A DNA stretch of 10,454 bases from Balneolaceae bacterium (GTDB taxonomy: Bacteria > Bacteroidota > Rhodothermia > Balneolales > Balneolaceae). Shown piece by piece: positions 6,941 through 10,454 of this stretch (positions are counted from its first letter, which is position 1; every line of letters starts with the position of its first letter). A program made the position numbers and the translations under genes. Location: positions 1 through 10,454 of the forward strand of contig SKWF01000248.1 of assembly GCA_007129085.1 (NCBI GenBank). Reading direction: 5' to 3'. The notes beneath the pieces are model-generated. The model was not told where the DNA came from and ran no database searches. It saw only the letters and a list, made by a program, of their open reading frames with translations.

Positions 6941-8347
6941 TTGAAAAATATCAAATTTGGCACCGACGGCTGGCGAGCAATTATTGCGGATCAATATACA
7001 TTCGAAAACCTGACATTTGTTGCGCAGGCAACAGCCCGTTGGATTACAGAGGAAAAAGTTACAAAAAATGGAATTGTCATCGGCCACGACGCCCGGTTTA
7101 TGGGGCGTGAATTTACTGAACATGTAGCTTCGGTATTCGCTGCAATGGGAGTTCCCGTTCGCATGGCAGACAGCATTACTCCCACACCGGCCGTAAGCTG
7201 GGGAGCATTGAATTTTGATGCTGTTGGCATCGTAATAACGGCCAGTCATAATCCACCAAACTACAACGGATTTAAAATTAAAGCGCCCTTTGGTGGATCA
7301 GCCACCCCCGATCAAATTGCGGCCGTTGAAGCGCGATATGATCAATTTGATCCGGATTTAGAAGTTGCACCGTACAAAACCTATTTGAAAACCGGCCGGA
7401 TTCGAGAAATTAATCTAACGGAGCAGTATACCGATGTGATTCGGGAACGGATTGATATAAAAGCTATTAAAAATAGTGGAGTACGCATTGGGCACGACCC
7501 GATGTTCGGCTCCGGAATGGGGGTAATTAAAGCACTTTTGGGTGAACAGGTTTATGAACTGCATGGAGAGGTGAATCCATCATTTAAAGGAACAGCTCCC
7601 GAACCGATTGAGAAGAACCTGGAGGAATTTTCGACGTTCATCAAACAGAACAATTGCCAAATTGGAATTGCAAACGATGGAGATGCCGACCGAATCGGCC
7701 TGATGAATGAGAACGGTGAGTTTGTGGATTCACACCGAATATTAAGCCTGCTCGTAAAATATCTGCACCGGGAGAAGGGATTGAGCGGCACCATTGTGAA
7801 AACATTTTCAACCACTAATATGCTCAACAAGCAGGCGGAAAAGTATGGGCTGCCGATTGAAACAACCCCGATTGGGTTCAAATATATCGCGGAAAAAATT
7901 GTGAACGAAAATGTACTTGTAGGCGGCGAGGAGTCCGGCGGATTGGCCGTCAAAGGCCATATTCCTGAGCGGGACGGACTTTTTATTGGCCTGCTCATGA
8001 CGGAAATGATGGTAAAATCGGGCAAAAAGCTGAGCGAACTCGTCCAAGAACTATTTGATGAGTTTGGCGAGCACGCCTACTATAGAAATGATATGCATAC
8101 TGAAGAGTCGAAAAAACTGGCCATGATTGACCATTGTGAAAACAAAAAAATGGATGAGATTGCCGGCCTGAAAGTTGTTGACTGGCAGTTTACTGATGGC
8201 ATCAAACACCTGATGGAAGATGGTTCGTGGCTACTGGTGCGTCCTTCAGGTACCGAACCGGTACTTCGTATTTATTCCGAGGCACCCACTGCAGATCAGG
8301 CGCGCAAACTGGTTGATGAAGCCAGTAAGAAAGTAGATACTTTTTAA
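6941..8347 (+). CDS. Phosphoglucomutase/phosphomannomutase family enzyme
   Basis: This is a cytoplasmic alpha-D-phosphohexomutase that interconverts hexose 1- and 6-phosphates through a phosphoserine. All four active-site elements of the family are visible: TASHNP with catalytic S102, the metal-binding DGDADR loop (246-251), the sugar-binding GGEESGG loop (328-334) and the phosphate-binding RPSGTEP loop (434-440). The length of 468 residues is normal. The N-terminus FGTDGWR is typical of the combined phosphoglucomutase/phosphomannomutase group. GlmM would be expected to read GTDGIRG, so glmM is less likely. The start is TTG at 6941: an in-frame TAG at 6929 blocks any earlier start, and the first internal ATG would remove the essential N-terminal motif. 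Glucose versus mannose preference cannot be decided. The metal ATPase gene follows after 16 bp. Confidence 0.93.
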   Translation: MKNIKFGTDGWRAIIADQYTFENLTFVAQATARWITEEKVTKNGIVIGHDARFMGREFTEHVASVFAAMGVPVRMADSITPTPAVSWGALNFDAVGIVITASHNPPNYNGFKIKAPFGGSATPDQIAAVEARYDQFDPDLEVAPYKTYLKTGRIREINLTEQYTDVIRERIDIKAIKNSGVRIGHDPMFGSGMGVIKALLGEQVYELHGEVNPSFKGTAPEPIEKNLEEFSTFIKQNNCQIGIANDGDADRIGLMNENGEFVDSHRILSLLVKYLHREKGLSGTIVKTFSTTNMLNKQAEKYGLPIETTPIGFKYIAEKIVNENVLVGGEESGGLAVKGHIPERDGLFIGLLMTEMMVKSGKKLSELVQELFDEFGEHAYYRNDMHTEESKKLAMIDHCENKKMDEIAGLKVVDWQFTDGIKHLMEDGSWLLVRPSGTEPVLRIYSEAPTADQARKLVDEASKKVDTF

Positions 8348-8363
8348 AATATACTCTTGTGAA

Positions 8364-10295
8364 ATGGCTGAAGAGAATTCTAAAAGCGCACTCCCTATTT
8401 GGCTTACCTCAATCTGTGGCGGTGCCTTAGCACTTGGAGCCATAGCCCAATTTACGCCGTTATTGCCGGGCAGTATTGCTATCGGTTTCTACCTGATTTC
8501 GTACGCCACCGGTGGATACGAAGGGTTCCTGAACACCTTTAGAGATTTTCGCAACTGGGAGCTGAACATCGATTTTTTGATGATTGCAGCGGCCATTGGT
8601 GCGGCCACGCTGAACCAGTGGATCGAGGGGGCTATTCTGCTGTTCCTCTTTTCGCTTAGCGGAGCGCTGGAAAGTTACGCATTGGGAAAAAGCCGGAATG
8701 CCATTCACTCCCTGTTAAAACTTCGGCCAAATCAGGGGCTTAAACTGCTGCCCGATGGGTCAGAAAAACTGGTTCCTATTGAGGAGCTTGCCATCGGCGA
8801 CACGGTAATAGTAAAACCGGGCGAGCACATTCCCATTGATGGAACCATCACGCGTGGTGAGACAACGGTAGATCAGTCTGCGATTACCGGAGAGAGTATT
8901 CCGGTGCCCAAAGAGAAGGGCGATAAAGTTTTTGCCGCTACGCTTAATGAGAACGGGGTGATCCACCTGGAGGTAACCAAACCGGCAAAAGATACCACCG
9001 TTGCAAAAATTATTGAGCTGGTTGAGAGCGCACAGAAAAACCAGGCGAAAACACAGCGTTTTCTCGATACGTTTGAACCCCGATACGCAATCACCGTTGT
9101 CATTGCGGTTATTCTGCTAATTCTGATTCCCTGGGGACTTCTGGAACACGATTTTGACAGTACATTTTACCGGGCTATGACGGTTCTGGTGGTAGCATCG
9201 CCCTGTGCGCTCATTATCAGTACGCCGGCATCTATTATTTCAGCGATTGCCAATGGAGCCAAAAACGGAATTCTGTTCAAAGGCGGAGCGCATGTTGAGC
9301 AGACTGTTGGCATCAATACTATTGCGTTTGATAAAACCGGAACACTAACACAGGGAACACCACAAGTTACCGACCTTTTCTCTTTTGATGATAATTCCGA
9401 ACAATTTTCGACGGAAAACGACCAGATCAATGAACTTCTTGCCATAGCTGCCGGCTGCGAGCAGCACTCCGAACACCACCTTGCCGAAGCAATTGTTCAA
9501 AAAGCGGCAGAGGATAACATCAAACCGTACCCCGTTGAAAATATGAAAGCTACTCCCGGCCAGGGTGTAGAGGCAGATTTCGATGGTGTAAAAGTTGCGG
9601 TGGGAAATAATAAAATGTTTGAAGGTTCTATCACCGGCTGGAATGAAGCGATTCCCGACAAGGCAGAAGAACTGCGTAAAGATGGGAAAACAGTTGTGTA
9701 TGTGGTAAAAAATGGGCGGCCTGTCGGTATTATCGCGTTGGCTGATCAAGTTCGCCCGGCGGCTGCGCAAATGATCAGGCAGCTGAAAAAACTGGGTATC
9801 AACAAAATAGTTATGCTTACGGGAGATAATCGTGGCGTTGCCGAAGCGATTGCCAAGGAGCTGGGAATTGATGAGGTGTATGCAGATCTGCTTCCCGATG
9901 AGAAAGTGGATAAAGTTGAAGAGCTTAAAAAGTCAGGAATGGTGGCGATGGTTGGGGATGGCGTGAATGATGCCCCCGCCCTGGCAACGAGTCACCTCGG
10001 CATTGCCATGGGTGCGGCCGGAACCGATGTTGCACTCGAAACAGCCGATGTGGTTTTGATGGGCGATGACCTCACAAAACTGCCCTACCTGCTCCGTCTC
10101 TCCAGAAAATCGAAGCGGGTTGTTTGGCAGAATATCATTTTCAGCATGGCCGTAATCGTAATGTTGCTGTTTGGCGTATTTTTAATCGACCTACCGCTTA
10201 CCCTGGGTGTAATAGGCCACGAGGGTAGCACACTGTTGGTTGTACTGAATGGGCTCCGCTTATTGGGGCGGGGCGGTTTAGCAGATAATGTATAA
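8364..10295 (+). CDS. P1B-4-type heavy-metal-exporting ATPase
   Basis: This inner-membrane pump couples ATP hydrolysis to export of a divalent metal from the cytoplasm. The 643-residue protein has the P-type core: TGES (175-178), SPC (279-281) in the fourth core helix, the phosphorylated D323 in DKTGT, TGD (486-488) and GDGVNDAP (531-538). The SPC motif plus HEGST (619-623) in the last helix is the signature of subgroup P1B-4, whose members export Co, Zn or Fe(II). There is no N-terminal metal-binding CxxC or His-rich domain, also typical. Hydrophobic segments lie at about 12-30, 36-56 (with a GG kink at 50-51), 69-84, 86-106, 241-260, 270-292, 591-608 and 612-632. The nucleotide pocket keeps E366, G399/G401 and G414-N415. 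The usual His-Pro reads His-His (371-372). The gene starts 16 bp after the mutase and is probably co-transcribed. The exact metal is unknown. Confidence 0.93.
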   Translation: MAEENSKSALPIWLTSICGGALALGAIAQFTPLLPGSIAIGFYLISYATGGYEGFLNTFRDFRNWELNIDFLMIAAAIGAATLNQWIEGAILLFLFSLSGALESYALGKSRNAIHSLLKLRPNQGLKLLPDGSEKLVPIEELAIGDTVIVKPGEHIPIDGTITRGETTVDQSAITGESIPVPKEKGDKVFAATLNENGVIHLEVTKPAKDTTVAKIIELVESAQKNQAKTQRFLDTFEPRYAITVVIAVILLILIPWGLLEHDFDSTFYRAMTVLVVASPCALIISTPASIISAIANGAKNGILFKGGAHVEQTVGINTIAFDKTGTLTQGTPQVTDLFSFDDNSEQFSTENDQINELLAIAAGCEQHSEHHLAEAIVQKAAEDNIKPYPVENMKATPGQGVEADFDGVKVAVGNNKMFEGSITGWNEAIPDKAEELRKDGKTVVYVVKNGRPVGIIALADQVRPAAAQMIRQLKKLGINKIVMLTGDNRGVAEAIAKELGIDEVYADLLPDEKVDKVEELKKSGMVAMVGDGVNDAPALATSHLGIAMGAAGTDVALETADVVLMGDDLTKLPYLLRLSRKSKRVVWQNIIFSMAVIVMLLFGVFLIDLPLTLGVIGHEGSTLLVVLNGLRLLGRGGLADNV

Positions 10296-10324
10296 GCGGT
10301 TTTAATAACGATTATCAAATACGA

Positions 10325-10366
10325 AATAATTCAACCATTATTCATTAGTATTTACAACAATACTAA
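10325..10366. repeat. Two adjacent AT-rich hairpins
   Basis: AATAAT/ATTATT (10325-10330 with 10337-10342) and TTAGTATT/AATACTAA (10345-10352 with 10359-10366) are perfect inverted repeats, each with a 6-base loop. They lie between the ATPase stop and the lipoprotein start. They are too AT-rich for a strong terminator and have no T run after them, so they could be operator sites. No known binding site is matched convincingly. Confidence 0.4.
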
Positions 10367-10389
10367 TCACATTACCCTATTTTACAGAT

Positions 10390-10454
10390 ATGAAGAAAAT
10401 TTTCGGCACCCTACTTTTCTCACTACTTTTGCTTGTCAGTTGTTCTGATGATAC
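10390..10454 (+). CDS. Lipoprotein, N-terminal fragment cut by the window end
   Basis: Only 21 full codons are visible. They make a classic lipoprotein signal: MKK, a hydrophobic stretch of about 12 residues, then the lipobox LVSC with the lipidated Cys at position 18. The residues after it are Ser-Asp-Asp. Acidic residues directly after the Cys resemble the export signal that sends lipoproteins to the cell surface in Bacteroidota (known for Bacteroides and Capnocytophaga). The role of the mature protein cannot be seen. The gene starts 94 bp after the ATPase on the same strand. Confidence 0.72.
   Translation, partial: MKKIFGTLLFSLLLLVSCSDD

Noticed and set aside
10308..10345. Possible Fur-like box after the ATPase gene
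   Set aside because: The stretch is AT-rich with GATTATC-like pieces but does not give the 7-1-7 inverted repeat, so the match is no better than chance.

Overview
The window looks like a chromosomal core region of a Bacteroidota-like bacterium, most likely in or near Balneolota/Rhodothermota. This is inferred from several signs. Shine-Dalgarno sequences are nearly absent. There are two outer-membrane porins of the OprO/OprP type ending in Phe. A lipoprotein has an acidic Ser-Asp-Asp tail directly after its lipid-bearing Cys. The palindromic intergenic repeats are of a kind common in these genomes. No 16S or other taxonomic marker is present, so the assignment is tentative.

Layout: (1) 1-2409 (+) is the 3' part of a large AsmA-like envelope protein built from ~113-residue repeats, followed by a hairpin. 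(2) 2542-3567 (+) is lgt, prolipoprotein diacylglyceryl transferase, with an unusual ~70-residue N-terminal insertion. (3) 3568-4348 is a 781-bp convergent intergenic region with no credible gene. It is packed with palindromic elements, including a ~126-bp three-armed structure. (4) 4349-5359 and 5753-6775 (both -) are two paralogous porins in tandem, separated by 393 bp that hold a good terminator for the upstream copy. (5) 6941-8347 (+) is a phosphoglucomutase/phosphomannomutase starting at TTG, divergent from the second porin. (6) 8364-10295 (+), 16 bp later and probably in the same operon, is a P1B-type metal-exporting ATPase with the SPC and HEGST signatures of subgroup P1B-4. (7) 10390 to the window end (+) is the start of a lipoprotein gene.

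Most of the genes serve the cell envelope. The AsmA-like protein is expected to handle lipid transport or outer-membrane assembly. Lgt lipidates prolipoproteins such as the one starting at 10390. The porins provide outer-membrane diffusion channels. The hexose-phosphate mutase supplies sugar phosphates, possibly for envelope polysaccharide. The ATPase exports divalent metal from the cytoplasm. No single multi-gene system links them.

I did not find a clear undescribed defence, mobile or biosynthetic system. The most unusual signals are the mosaic of nested palindromes at 3604-4232, the N-terminal insertion in Lgt, the His-His in place of His-Pro in the ATPase, and the strongly periodic repeats of the AsmA-like protein.
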